Source: Peribacillus saganii (GTDB taxonomy: Bacteria; Bacillota; Bacilli; Bacillales; DSM-1321). Taken from it: a DNA stretch of 64,000 nucleotides. The notes below the pieces were generated by a model that was not told the origin of the DNA, made no database searches, and was given only the letters and a program-made list of their open reading frames with translations. This document shows, piece by piece, positions 9,690 through 17,407 of this stretch. The position numbers and the translations under genes were made by a program. The stretch lies in the NCBI RefSeq assembly GCF_003429095.1, contig NZ_QVTE01000016.1, positions 124,001 through 188,000 on the forward strand, read 5' to 3'. Positions within the stretch are counted from its first letter, which is position 1, and every line of letters starts with the position of its first letter.

Positions 9690-10508
9690 ATGGAAGCAAA
9701 AAAAACGATTGGGATGGATGCTGGAGGCTCACTGATTAAACTTGCTTATTTTGAGAAAGGAAATCTCCATCTGAAAAAATACAGTTATCAGGAGACGGAT
9801 TCATTGTTAAACTGGCTTTCGCTCATCGCTCCTGATGCAAATATCCGCCTAACCGGCGGCAGGGGCATGGCGGTAAAAGGAAAATTTTCCGGGCGGATTA
9901 CTGAGATAACAGAATTCGAGGCGTTTACAGAGGGAGCGGTTTACCTTCTGGAGAAGGAACAATCCATCCGGGAAAAAGGATTTATCGCTGTAAATATCGG
10001 AACGGGGACATCCCTTCATTTTATTAAGGAAGGGAAAAGCGAAAGGCTGATTGGCACAGGTGCAGGTGGTGGGGCCCTGCTTGGCCTTGCCGCCCTTTTG
10101 CTTGGAACGGGAGATTATCAAGAGGTGATTAAGCTGTCGAAAAACGGGGACAGGAGTGCTGTTGACCTTCAAGTAAAGGATATTTATGCTCCGTTTGAAC
10201 CTCCTGTTCCCGGTTATTTAACAGCCAGCAATTTTGGTAAGGTAACACATGGAAAACAATATACACGTGAAGATATTGCTGTGTCCCTGACAGGGTTAAT
10301 TGCTGAAACTAATATGCTGTTAGCTGTTCAGGCTGCCCAAATGAAAGGAACCACGTCTGTTGTTTATTTTGGGGGAGCATTGGCTTCAAATGGTTCTTTG
10401 CAGGAATTCTTGATAAAAGGAACCAAGTTGTTCGGGTGTGAACCGCTGATTCCTGAACAAGGCGAATTTTGTGGAGCTATCGGTGCATTGATTGCTAAAC
10501 AGCTATGA
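9690..10508 (+). CDS. coaW: Type II pantothenate kinase (CoaW)
   Basis: Phosphorylates pantothenate, the first step of coenzyme A synthesis. The 272-residue protein has the acetate/sugar-kinase fold phosphate loop MDAGGSLIKLAYF at residues 9-21, a glycine-rich second nucleotide motif (IGTGAGGGALLGLA, near residue 121), and the C-terminal VVYFGGAL segment of the type II (Staphylococcus/Bacillus) family. These enzymes are less sensitive to CoA feedback than type I. The ATG follows GGGAGCTGG. It is 31 bases after sbcC and 40 bases before selB; the selB promoter seems to lie at its very end. Confidence 0.9.
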   Translation: MEAKKTIGMDAGGSLIKLAYFEKGNLHLKKYSYQETDSLLNWLSLIAPDANIRLTGGRGMAVKGKFSGRITEITEFEAFTEGAVYLLEKEQSIREKGFIAVNIGTGTSLHFIKEGKSERLIGTGAGGGALLGLAALLLGTGDYQEVIKLSKNGDRSAVDLQVKDIYAPFEPPVPGYLTASNFGKVTHGKQYTREDIAVSLTGLIAETNMLLAVQAAQMKGTTSVVYFGGALASNGSLQEFLIKGTKLFGCEPLIPEQGEFCGAIGALIAKQL

Positions 10509-10514
10509 TATAAT
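10488..10514 (+). promoter_or_regulatory. Extended -10 promoter for selB
   Basis: TGATATAAT (TATAAT at 10509-10514) overlaps the coaW stop; a TTGATT lies 15 bases upstream of the -10. It suggests selB can be transcribed apart from sbcDC-coaW. Confidence 0.45.
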
Positions 10515-10548
10515 TCCCTTATCGAATAAGAACTAGAAGGGTGTCACA

Positions 10549-12438
10549 ATGAAAAAGCATTTTACTATAGGTATGGCCGGCCATATCGACCACGGAAAAA
10601 CTACTCTGACAAAGGCATTAACAAATGTGGACACAGACCGTTTAAAAGAGGAAAAGGAAAGGCAAATATCCATTGAACTTGGCTTTGCGCCTCTTTTTGA
10701 GGATGAACATATGCATGTTTCGGTCGTCGATGTACCTGGCCATGAGCGCTTTATCCGTCAAATGATTGCTGGTGTCGCGGGCATCGATATGGTGGTTTTG
10801 GTTGTTGCCGCTGATGAAGGAGTTATGCCCCAAACTAAAGAACATCTTGAAATTCTCCATTTTCTAGGAGTGAAAAGAGGAATTGTGGCTATAACCAAGA
10901 TTGACAGAGTGGAAGAAGACTTTATTGACTTGGTCCGAGAAGAAATTATGCTCGAGCTTGAAAGCAGTATTTTCAAGGAATCCCCTGTGGTGTTGGTCGA
11001 CAGCATTACTAAAAAGGGAGTTGACGAACTGAAAGCAGCGATAGTAACCGAGCTTAAACAACTGGAACCGCGGGACAGTAACGGGCCCTTCAGGCTTCCT
11101 ATCGACCAGGTGTTTACGGTCAAAGGGCAGGGCACAGTCGTTCGGGGAACGGTATATGAAGGCAGAGTAAGTGAAGATCAGACCTTGGTGGTACTTCCGC
11201 AAAATATCGAAGTGCGGGCCAGGCAGCTGCAGGTCCATCATAACCCTGCGAAAATGGCTTTTGCTGGCCAGCGTGCGGCTATTAACATTTCTGGAGCCGC
11301 AAAGGAAGATCTGGAACGGGGAAATGTGCTCGTATCCTCTGAGCATTTTATCGTATCAAATTGCATGGATGTCGCCTTACAGATGGTGGGTGATCTTGAG
11401 CATTTGGTCAAACAAAGGATGCCAATTAAATGTCATATTGGCACCTCAGAGGTTATGGGACGGATTGTGTTTTTTGATAGAAATGAAATTTCAGAAAACA
11501 CGGGTGAGATTCTTTGCCAGCTCCGCCTTGATGAAGAAATTGTGATTAAACGAGGCGACCGTTTTATCCTGAGGCGTCCAAGTCCTCAAGAAACTATTGG
11601 AGGCGGCTGGGTAATCGATCCAAAAGGCGAAAGATATCGTTTTGGCGATAATACCATTCAGGCATTGCAAAAAAAGAGAGAAGGCAAACCGGATGAACGA
11701 GTACTGGCAGCGCTGCAGGAAGCAAAGGGGCTAACTAAAGCTGAGCTGCTGACAAGGACCTCATTGACTATTGAGGAGCTGGAGAGTGTCCTTCAACTGG
11801 AATCTTTTGTTGCTTATTATCCTGATCATTTTACGCATAGGTCCGTTATTACGGCCGTAACAGAGGATATATTCGACCGTCTGACGGCGTTTCACAATAA
11901 AAATCCGATGAGACCTGGGGTTAACAAAGCTGAAATTGTGCAGGTCTTGCAGAGCGGTCTGCCTAAACAGTTGATTGAATATGTGCTGGAAGCAGGGGTT
12001 GAACAAGAGATTTGGGAACGGACAGGAATGTTCATTGCAAAAGACGGATTTCAGCAGCACGTACCTCAAAGCTGGAACAGACGTGTGGAAGGAATGCTTA
12101 AAGCGATGGAAGGAGCAGGATTATCTGTACTATCTCTTGAAAATTATCTGGACGACGCAGGGATCCCGTCTGCTATTGCATCAGAATTGCGCCACTTTCT
12201 CTTGAATTCGAAAAAAATTATTGCTTTGGACGAAAAATTCTATCTTGCTACTTCTGTTTTCGAGCAGGCTGTTCATAAGCTCAAGGAACGAACAGGTGAG
12301 ACATTTGAAGTTGGGGATGCAAAGGAAATCCTTGGATTGTCAAGAAAATATTTGATTCCATTCCTCGAACTGCTGGACCGTGAAAAGATAACGGTTCGGG
12401 AAGAAAACAGGCGCAGATGGATGATGACTCAACAATAG
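10549..12438 (+). CDS. selB: Selenocysteine-specific elongation factor SelB
   Basis: GTPase that replaces EF-Tu for selenocysteinyl-tRNA and binds the SECIS hairpin of the mRNA beside the UGA. The 629 residues carry the G motifs GHIDHGKT (11-18), DVPGHERF (61-68) and TKID (116-119), then EF-Tu-like beta-barrel domains, and from about residue 370 the row of winged-helix domains that bind the mRNA hairpin. The length is close to that of E. coli SelB. The start is preceded by AGAAGGGTG. It is convergent with selD across a shared terminator. Its presence explains how the two in-frame UGA codons of this region can be read. Confidence 0.96.
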   Translation: MKKHFTIGMAGHIDHGKTTLTKALTNVDTDRLKEEKERQISIELGFAPLFEDEHMHVSVVDVPGHERFIRQMIAGVAGIDMVVLVVAADEGVMPQTKEHLEILHFLGVKRGIVAITKIDRVEEDFIDLVREEIMLELESSIFKESPVVLVDSITKKGVDELKAAIVTELKQLEPRDSNGPFRLPIDQVFTVKGQGTVVRGTVYEGRVSEDQTLVVLPQNIEVRARQLQVHHNPAKMAFAGQRAAINISGAAKEDLERGNVLVSSEHFIVSNCMDVALQMVGDLEHLVKQRMPIKCHIGTSEVMGRIVFFDRNEISENTGEILCQLRLDEEIVIKRGDRFILRRPSPQETIGGGWVIDPKGERYRFGDNTIQALQKKREGKPDERVLAALQEAKGLTKAELLTRTSLTIEELESVLQLESFVAYYPDHFTHRSVITAVTEDIFDRLTAFHNKNPMRPGVNKAEIVQVLQSGLPKQLIEYVLEAGVEQEIWERTGMFIAKDGFQQHVPQSWNRRVEGMLKAMEGAGLSVLSLENYLDDAGIPSAIASELRHFLLNSKKIIALDEKFYLATSVFEQAVHKLKERTGETFEVGDAKEILGLSRKYLIPFLELLDREKITVREENRRRWMMTQQ

Positions 12439-12445
12439 TGCACAT

Positions 12446-12479
12446 AAAAAGGAACCAGGCAGATGCTTGGTTCCTTTTG
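12446..12479. terminator. Bidirectional terminator between selB and selD
   Basis: AAAAAGGAACCA and TGGTTCCTTTT pair perfectly around a 10-base loop, giving a T-run on both strands. It serves the convergent selB and selD transcripts. Confidence 0.8.
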
Positions 12480-12483
12480 TATC

Positions 12484-13536
12484 TTACCGAACATAGATAA
12501 GTTTTGTATCTTTCTCTTTCACGCTTCCAATGATCGCGGTGGACTTGATGCCCGCTTCCTTCATGTTAGCAACGTATTGCTCTGCTTCATACCTCGGCAT
12601 GGAGATGAGTAAACCTCCAGCGGTAATTGCATCACACAAGATTAGCTGTTCTTCAACAGGCATAGATTCTGGATACTCTACGTCACCGGCCAGCCAGGAG
12701 TGATTGGATTTAGTGCCGCCGGGTACAACGCCACTCGCAGCGAGATCCCTTGTCCCATCAAGCAACGGGACATCCTGACTGTTGATTTCAATACTAACTT
12801 CACTGCCTTTAGCCATTTCACTTGCATGACCGAGCAGGCCAAACCCAGTGACATCTGTTACCGCAGTTGGATTGAACTTTGTCAACTGTTCAGCAGCAGT
12901 TTTGTTTAGCATTGCCATTGTTTCTGTAACTATTTTTTCCTGTTCAGCGGATGCTGCGTTCCTCTTGATTCCAGTAGTGATAATTCCAACACCAATTGGT
13001 TTTGTCAGCACAAGGGCGTCACCTGGCTTCGCTCCGACATTTTTCCACACCTTTTCCGGATGGACAATGCCTGTAACCGATAGCCCGAACTTTGGCTCCT
13101 GGTCATCGATGCTGTGGCCTCCGACCGTTACAGCACCTGCTTCATTGACCTTGTCAGCTGCCCCCTTAAGGATTTCTGCCAAGATTTCACCGCCAAGTTT
13201 TTTTATTGGAAAACCTACGATATTTAATGCAGTTTTTGGCTCTCCACCCATAGCGTACACGTCGCTTAATGCATTTGCTGCAGCGATTTGGCCGAACATA
13301 TATGGATCATCCACAATTGGAGTGAAATAGTCGACTGTCTGAATCAGAGCGATAGAATCGGTGAGCTTATAAACTCCTGCGTCGTCGGAAGTATCGTGTC
13401 CAACGAGCAGTTCTGGTACTGGATCAAACTTTGGTAAATGGCGCAAAACTTGCGCCAGGTCCTCTGGACCAATTTTGCAGCCTCAACCAGCCTTTGTGGA
13501 AAGAGCGGTTAGACGGATATTTTCATTTTCTTTCAT
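12484..13536 (-). CDS. selD: Selenophosphate synthetase SelD, itself a selenoprotein (UGA at codon 18)
   Basis: Makes selenophosphate, the selenium donor for Sec synthesis, from selenide and ATP. Full length is 350 residues. The frame begins at the ATG at 13536, after GGAGGTGA, and crosses an in-frame TGA at 13483-13485. The context is KAG-U-GCK, where most bacterial SelD proteins have Cys or Sec at the catalytic position and a lysine nearby. A conventional call would start after the UGA at 13446 and lose the catalytic glycine-rich loop. The rest shows the family features GHDTSDDAGVY, the long glycine-rich ATP-binding centre with TDVTGFGLLGHA, and the C-terminal AIR-synthase-like half. Hairpins 12 and 27 bases after the UGA are candidate SECIS elements. 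The selenium enzyme therefore depends on its own product. Confidence 0.93.
13442..13470 (-). promoter_or_regulatory. Candidate SECIS hairpins of selD
   Basis: On the minus strand, two perfect hairpins follow the UGA: GGTCC-AGA-GGACC (13458-13470, 12 bases after the UGA) and GGCGCAA-GTT-TTGCGCC (next to it). Bacterial SECIS loops usually lie about 16-37 bases after the UGA, which both roughly satisfy. Which one SelB recognises is not decided. Confidence 0.55.
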
Positions 13537-13604
13537 AATTTTTGGTCACCTCCAATGTTAGTATAGTTCATTTAACTATGTACATGCTAATATAGGCAAC
13601 AAAT

Positions 13605-13633
13605 TTGCTTTGGCTCCGCCATTCACATACAAT
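13605..13633 (+). promoter_or_regulatory. Promoter of the SelW-like gene
   Basis: TTGCTT, 17 bases, TACAAT; the -10 box ends 33 bases before the start codon. It lies in the divergent 130-base gap shared with selD. Confidence 0.5.
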
Positions 13634-13666
13634 GCAAGTGAGAAATTCGAGTGGGAGGTTATGCAG

Positions 13667-13912
13667 ATGACTTATGATGTTAGAGTAGAATTTTGTATGA
13701 TGTGAAACTACGCTCCAAAAGCTGCGAGTCTCGCAGAAGATTTATTCACCCGATTTAGAGGAAGTATTACTAAGATGGAATTGATTCCTTCGTCCGGTGG
13801 AGTTTTTGAAGTAACAATTAATGATGCGTTGATATATAGTAAAAAGGAAACAGGTGTTTTTCCAAAAAACAGGGATATCATTGCTAAAATGGAAGCATTA
13901 AATAATGAATAA
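13667..13912 (+). CDS. SelW-like (Rdx family) selenoprotein with in-frame UGA at codon 13
   Basis: Small thioredoxin-fold redox protein, 81 residues, with the active site Cys10-Met-Met-Sec13 (CxxU). The UGA is at 13703-13705 and the frame then runs on without a break to the TAA at 13912. The downstream part reads NYAPKAASLAEDLF, then GGVFEVTIND, IYSKKETGVFP, which is the SelW/SelT/SelH (Rdx) pattern and the usual family length. GGGAGG lies 8 bases before the ATG at 13667; an in-frame ATG at 13661 is too close to it. A hairpin 17 bases after the UGA fits a SECIS element. Divergent from selD and among the Sec machinery genes. Family members bind glutathione or act as thiol oxidoreductases; the exact partner is unknown. 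A sequencing error turning TGC/TGT into TGA is the alternative, made unlikely by the hairpin and context. Confidence 0.9.
13722..13736 (+). promoter_or_regulatory. Candidate SECIS hairpin of the SelW-like gene
   Basis: CTGCGA-GTC-TCGCAG, six perfect pairs with a three-base G-containing loop, begins 17 bases after the UGA, within the normal window for bacterial SECIS elements. Confidence 0.6.
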
Positions 13913-13920
13913 ATAAGAGA

Positions 13921-13972
13921 AAAAGATCGTGGACCAAAGCCACCCTTGGAAGGCCAGTCCGGTCTTTTTTTT
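13921..13972 (+). terminator. Terminator after the SelW-like gene
   Basis: An interrupted stem (AAGA..GGAC against GTCC..TCTT) is followed by nine to ten T residues ending at 13972. Confidence 0.5.
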
Positions 13973-14081
13973 TAATTAGAAGAAATTCTCGGAGTATCTG
14001 CAGTATTACCAAAAATTAATTTTGGAAGAGATGAAACATTACTTTCCACTATTACACAGGTTATATTATATTGCGTAGATA

Positions 14082-14110
14082 TAGACAAGAAACTTCTTTT
14101 TTGATATACT
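14082..14110 (+). promoter_or_regulatory. Promoter of the tRNA array
   Basis: TAGACA, 17 bases, TATACT, 38 bases before the first tRNA. Confidence 0.6.
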
Positions 14111-14147
14111 ATTTCTTGTCGTTGATATGCATATTGGTCGTCTATTT

Positions 14148-14223
14148 GGAGGATTAGCTCAGCTGGGAGAGCACCTGCCTTACAAGCAGGGGGTCGGCGG
14201 TTCGATCCCGTCATCCTCCACCA
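14148..14223 (+). tRNA. tRNA-Val (UAC)
   Basis: Canonical 76-base cloverleaf including an encoded CCA; acceptor GGAGGAT / ATCCTCC, anticodon TAC within CTTACAA. Confidence 0.95.
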
Positions 14224-14288
14224 TCTATATTTTTTAAAAGCCTGCGATTCGTATTTTTGAATCCTGTCATTCCAACTAATAAAATTTT

Positions 14289-14364
14289 GGGGCCTTAGCT
14301 CAGCTGGGAGAGCGCCTGCCTTGCACGCAGGAGGTCAGCGGTTCGATCCCGCTAGGCTCCACCA
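14289..14364 (+). tRNA. tRNA-Ala (UGC)
   Basis: Canonical 76-base cloverleaf with encoded CCA; acceptor GGGGCCT / AGGCTCC, anticodon TGC within CTTGCAC. Confidence 0.95.
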
Positions 14365-14425
14365 ATAAAAAATATCAAATGATAATTAATAATGACCGTT
14401 AGATTAGCTGAGTAGAGAATTCATT

Positions 14426-14507
14426 TGCGATGTGGCGGTATTGGCAGACGTGCACGACTCAAAATCGTGTTCCGCAAGGAGTGTCGGTTCGACCCCGACC
14501 ACCGGTA
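14426..14507 (+). tRNA. tRNA-Leu (CAA), decayed
   Basis: Class II tRNA with anticodon stem CACGA/TCGTG around CTCAAAA (anticodon CAA), long variable arm and intact T-arm. The acceptor stem is damaged: the 5' strand TGCGATG and 3' strand CACCGGT leave three of seven positions unpaired, as if a C had been lost from GCCGATG. The 3' end continues TTC where the other array members encode CCA. Probably a pseudogene or a poorly working copy. Confidence 0.75.
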
Positions 14508-14522
14508 TTCGTTTCATTATTC

Positions 14523-14596
14523 GCGGGTGTAGTTTAATGGTAAAACCTCAGCCTTCCAAGCTGATGTCGTGAGTTCGATTCTCATCACCCGCTCCA
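14523..14596 (+). tRNA. tRNA-Gly (UCC)
   Basis: 74-base cloverleaf with encoded CCA; acceptor GCGGGTG / CACCCGC, anticodon TCC within CTTCCAA. Confidence 0.95.
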
Positions 14597-14601
14597 AATA
14601 T

Positions 14602-14678
<77 letters not shown>

Positions 14679-14689
14679 TATAAAATTGT

Positions 14690-14764
14690 TCCGCAGTAGC
14701 TCAGTGGTAGAGCATTCGGCTGTTAACCGAACGGTCGTAGGTTCGAGTCCTACCTGCGGAGCCA
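14690..14764 (+). tRNA. tRNA-Asn (GUU)
   Basis: 75-base cloverleaf with encoded GCCA end; acceptor TCCGCAG / CTGCGGA, anticodon GTT within CTGTTAA. Confidence 0.95.
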
Positions 14765-14776
14765 TTTTTTTTTTAT

Positions 14777-14840
14777 GGGGAAGTACTCAAGAGGCTGAAG
14801 AGGCGCTCTTGATAGATTACGCAATGATAGTAAGAGTCCC
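14777..14840 (+). pseudogene. Remnant of a tRNA-Ser gene
   Basis: The first ~32 bases (acceptor strand GGGGAAG, TACTCAAGAGGCTGAAGAGG D-arm region) read like a tRNA-Ser, but the anticodon arm, variable arm and acceptor 3' strand cannot be folded. It follows tRNA-Asn directly and looks like the decayed last member of the array. Confidence 0.6.
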
Positions 14841-15024
14841 AAAAACTTTTTCTTTAGTGTAAATCGTTGAGTATTCTTAATTATGATCCAAAATCATACA
14901 TCACTTTTAATTTTTTACATAATTAACAAGGCAGCTATTTATATGGCTGTCTTTTCTTATATTGAATTTACATATTGGCCATTTCTTCTTATAAGAGCTT
15001 GCTTTGGTAAGAGACTATGGAGCA

Positions 15025-15055
15025 TTGAAAACCGAGCGAATCAAAATGGTATAAT
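15025..15055 (+). promoter_or_regulatory. Extended -10 promoter of selA
   Basis: TGGTATAAT (TATAAT at 15050-15055) with TTGAAA 19 bases upstream. Transcription from here would exclude the long N-terminal extension of the selA frame and supports the TTG start at 15090. Confidence 0.5.
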
Positions 15056-15089
15056 GGAAAATAGTACATATCAAAATGGAGTGAATAAT

Positions 15090-16496
15090 TTGAAGGAACT
15101 TCTTCGGCAGATCCCCCCAGTGCATGAGCTGCAAAAGCATAAGGAATTCATGGCGATTATGGGAGCGGAAAATGTAGATGAAAAAGCACTGACTGAACTT
15201 TTAAAAAACAAACTGAGTGAAATTCGTGTTTTGATAGCAAATGGTAATTGGTTCGGAAGCTTGCCGGGCACGTCAGACTTTACAATGTCGCTTTTTTCAG
15301 AACTTAAAAAAGATATCAAACAGCAATTTAATTACCGTTTGAAGAGAGTTATTAATGCTACTGGCACTGTCCTCCACACAAACCTTGGACGGGCACGGCT
15401 CAGTGAGGAAGCAATCAATCATGTTATAGAGACGGCCAGGAGTTACTCGAATCTGGAATATAAACTGGATGAAGGGGAACGCGGTTCCCGCCATAGCCAT
15501 ATTGAAGAATGGATTACCCGGATTACGGGGGCTGAAGCTGCAATGGTCGTAAATAATAATGCGGCCGCAGTTTATTTAGTCCTGCGGGCACTCGCTAAGG
15601 ATAAGGAAGTAATTGTTTCTAGAGGCCAGCTGGTTGAAATCGGCGGTTCTTTTAGGATTTCTTCTATCATGGAGGAGAGCGGGGCAAAGCTTGTAGAGGT
15701 AGGAACTACTAATAAGACCCACTTATATGATTATGAGAATGCAATTAATCCTGAAACCGCGATCATTATGAAAGTCCATACGTCCAATTTTAAAACAATC
15801 GGTTTTACGGAGAGTGTCGAAACAGAGGAATTGGTTCATCTAAAGAGCAATCACTCGGGTGTCTTGTTTTACGAAGATTTAGGGAGCGGTGTTCTCTATG
15901 ACCTGAAGAACGAGGGAGTAGGGGAAGAACCATTTGTCAGTGAAATCATCCAACAAGGGGCAGACCTGGTTTCCTTCAGCGGGGACAAGCTTCTTGGCGG
16001 ACCGCAGGCAGGTATTATCGCTGGCAAGAAACAATACATTGAAATTCTGAAAAGGCATCAGCTTGCCAGAGTATTGCGCGTTGATAAAATGACGTTGGCC
16101 GCATTGGAGGGTACATTGGCATCCTATCTAAAAGGCAATTTTGCAAGGGAAAGCATTCCTGCAGTAAGGGATATTCTGCAAAGTGAAGAGATATTGGAAA
16201 TGCGCGCACATTTGCTCTTATCAGGCATTCAAGTAATTGGAAAAGGGTTAACGGCTGAAATAATAAAAGACACTTCTGCCATTGGTGGCGGAACAATGCC
16301 GGGTGTAGAGATACCCACAATCGCAGTTGCTGTTCAGCATACCGGCACGTCTGCAGCATCACTGCATTCCAGGCTTCGAAAGGCAGATCCCCCAGTTGTT
16401 GCAAGAGTTAAAAATGAGTTGTTAATTCTGGATACACGGACTATTACAGATGAAGAAGCGGCAGAAATCATCACTGCCTTCGACAAAATATTTTAA
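15090..16496 (+). CDS. selA: L-seryl-tRNA(Sec) selenium transferase SelA
   Basis: PLP enzyme that converts seryl-tRNA-Sec to selenocysteinyl-tRNA-Sec with selenophosphate. From the TTG at 15090 the protein has 468 residues, close to E. coli SelA (463). It begins KELLRQIPPVHELQ, has INATGTVLHTNLGRARLS (family signature), and the PLP lysine is Lys300 in FSGDKLLGGPQAG. The open frame extends upstream to 14883, but that part is not SelA-like, and a promoter and GGAGTG ribosome site lie just before 15090. It ends in a strong terminator. Together with tRNA-Sec, selB and selD it completes the Sec pathway. Confidence 0.95.
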   Translation: MKELLRQIPPVHELQKHKEFMAIMGAENVDEKALTELLKNKLSEIRVLIANGNWFGSLPGTSDFTMSLFSELKKDIKQQFNYRLKRVINATGTVLHTNLGRARLSEEAINHVIETARSYSNLEYKLDEGERGSRHSHIEEWITRITGAEAAMVVNNNAAAVYLVLRALAKDKEVIVSRGQLVEIGGSFRISSIMEESGAKLVEVGTTNKTHLYDYENAINPETAIIMKVHTSNFKTIGFTESVETEELVHLKSNHSGVLFYEDLGSGVLYDLKNEGVGEEPFVSEIIQQGADLVSFSGDKLLGGPQAGIIAGKKQYIEILKRHQLARVLRVDKMTLAALEGTLASYLKGNFARESIPAVRDILQSEEILEMRAHLLLSGIQVIGKGLTAEIIKDTSAIGGGTMPGVEIPTIAVAVQHTGTSAASLHSRLRKADPPVVARVKNELLILDTRTITDEEAAEIITAFDKIF

Positions 16497-16501
16497 TACC
16501 T

Positions 16502-16542
16502 AAGAAAACCTTGTCTGGGTAACTTCAGACAAGGTTTTCTTT
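16502..16542 (+). terminator. Terminator after selA
   Basis: AGAAAACCTTGTCTG pairs perfectly with CAGACAAGGTTTTCT (15 bp), followed by TTTT. It may also end the convergent sspP transcript. Confidence 0.85.
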
Positions 16543-16567
16543 TGATTGAGAAATAGAAAATCTACGG

Positions 16568-16708
16568 TTACATTGTGTTCCCCCGGTTGTTATTCTGCCG
16601 CGAGTGGTTACGGTTTTTTACCTTATGCGACCCGCTTAGAGGAGCAGGCTGTGAAGAACTATGACCTTTTGATGGGTTATTGTTTACATCCTTACCTTTA
16701 ATCTGCAT
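16568..16708 (-). CDS. sspP: Small acid-soluble spore protein P (SspP)
   Basis: 46-residue basic, Asn/Ser-rich protein on the minus strand. The core [16 protein letters not shown] is nearly the same as in B. subtilis SspP. GAGGAGGG lies 5 bases before the ATG. SspP is a minor spore core protein expressed in the forespore. In B. subtilis it pairs with sspO beside citB; here it stands alone about 9 kb from citB, and no sspO was found near citB. It is easily missed because of its size. Confidence 0.85.
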   Translation of the reverse strand: MQIKGKDVNNNPSKGHSSSQPAPLSGSHKVKNRNHSRQNNNRGNTM

Positions 16709-16827
16709 GTGAATCCCTCCTCTGTATTCTTAACATGAGCTTTTCCCATGGCTATTATACGTTCTGTATAAATAACCGGGAAGTGCAGCAAGATAATGAT
16801 ATTAATGGAGTAAGGAGCTGATATAGT

Positions 16828-17085
16828 ATGCCGTATCATAAAAATAAACAGCAGGCTTTCCAGGCGGCACAACAAGGGGTTAAGCAGGCATTGGATGCTT
16901 CTGAAATAGATGAGCATGATGTTAACTATGGATCAGAATTGAACCACCTCAAACAAGAAGTAAACGAGGCTTACCAGCAAATCGAAAATGCGATGGAAAC
17001 AGCTTCAGAGCATCAGCAAAAACAGCTGGAACAGTTTCGGGACGATCTGGAGTCTATCGTTACGGATGTAAATGAAGAAGAATAA
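16828..17085 (+). CDS. Small hydrophilic coiled-coil protein of unknown function
   Basis: 85 residues, rich in Gln/Glu, predicted largely helical (heptad-like pattern from about residue 38 to 80). A good ribosome site (AAGGAG) lies 11 bases before the ATG, and the composition is typical of real Bacillus genes. It may belong to the small YtzC-like (DUF2524) group, but I cannot confirm this. Divergent from sspP. Confidence 0.65.
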   Translation: MPYHKNKQQAFQAAQQGVKQALDASEIDEHDVNYGSELNHLKQEVNEAYQQIENAMETASEHQQKQLEQFRDDLESIVTDVNEEE

Positions 17086-17407
17086 TTAGGGTCTTGATTT
17101 TGGAAAAAGGGAAGAGGTTTGCGGAAAGCCTCCACACTAAGCAATGGAGAGTTCATTGCCAAATATACAACTAATCAATGCCCTGCAATGATTTTCTGCT
17201 GCCTTAACCAAAGGTGGCTTTTTCTTTGCTTATAATAGGTAAAATTTGATTATAAGAATGTAAAACACAAAGGGGGTAGATTTATCTTAAAGTAATAATC
17301 TTTTAGCTGAAACGAAATTTATAAAAAAATAATCAAGAACCAGGCACCAGAAAAAATGTTAATCATATATAGGTGATATCCCGTTTCAATTTGCTGAGGA
17401 GGATATA
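17086..17407. other. Intergenic stretch with a weak hairpin
   Basis: No gene was seen. A weak stem (GCC..ACC / GGT-GGC, about 17200-17220) followed by TTTTTC could end the upstream transcript. Confidence 0.35.

Noticed and set aside
10864-11346. 160-codon minus-strand frame within selB
   Set aside because: Antisense shadow of selB.
12848-13330. 160-codon plus-strand frame within selD
   Set aside because: Antisense shadow of the conserved selD coding sequence.
13972-14214. Minus-strand frame of 80 codons (starting MTGSNRRPPACKAG)
   Set aside because: It runs over the tRNA-Val gene; such frames are a common artefact of tRNA antisense sequence.
14883-15089. N-terminal extension of selA
   Set aside because: Not SelA-like, and the promoter and ribosome site lie inside it, before the TTG at 15090.
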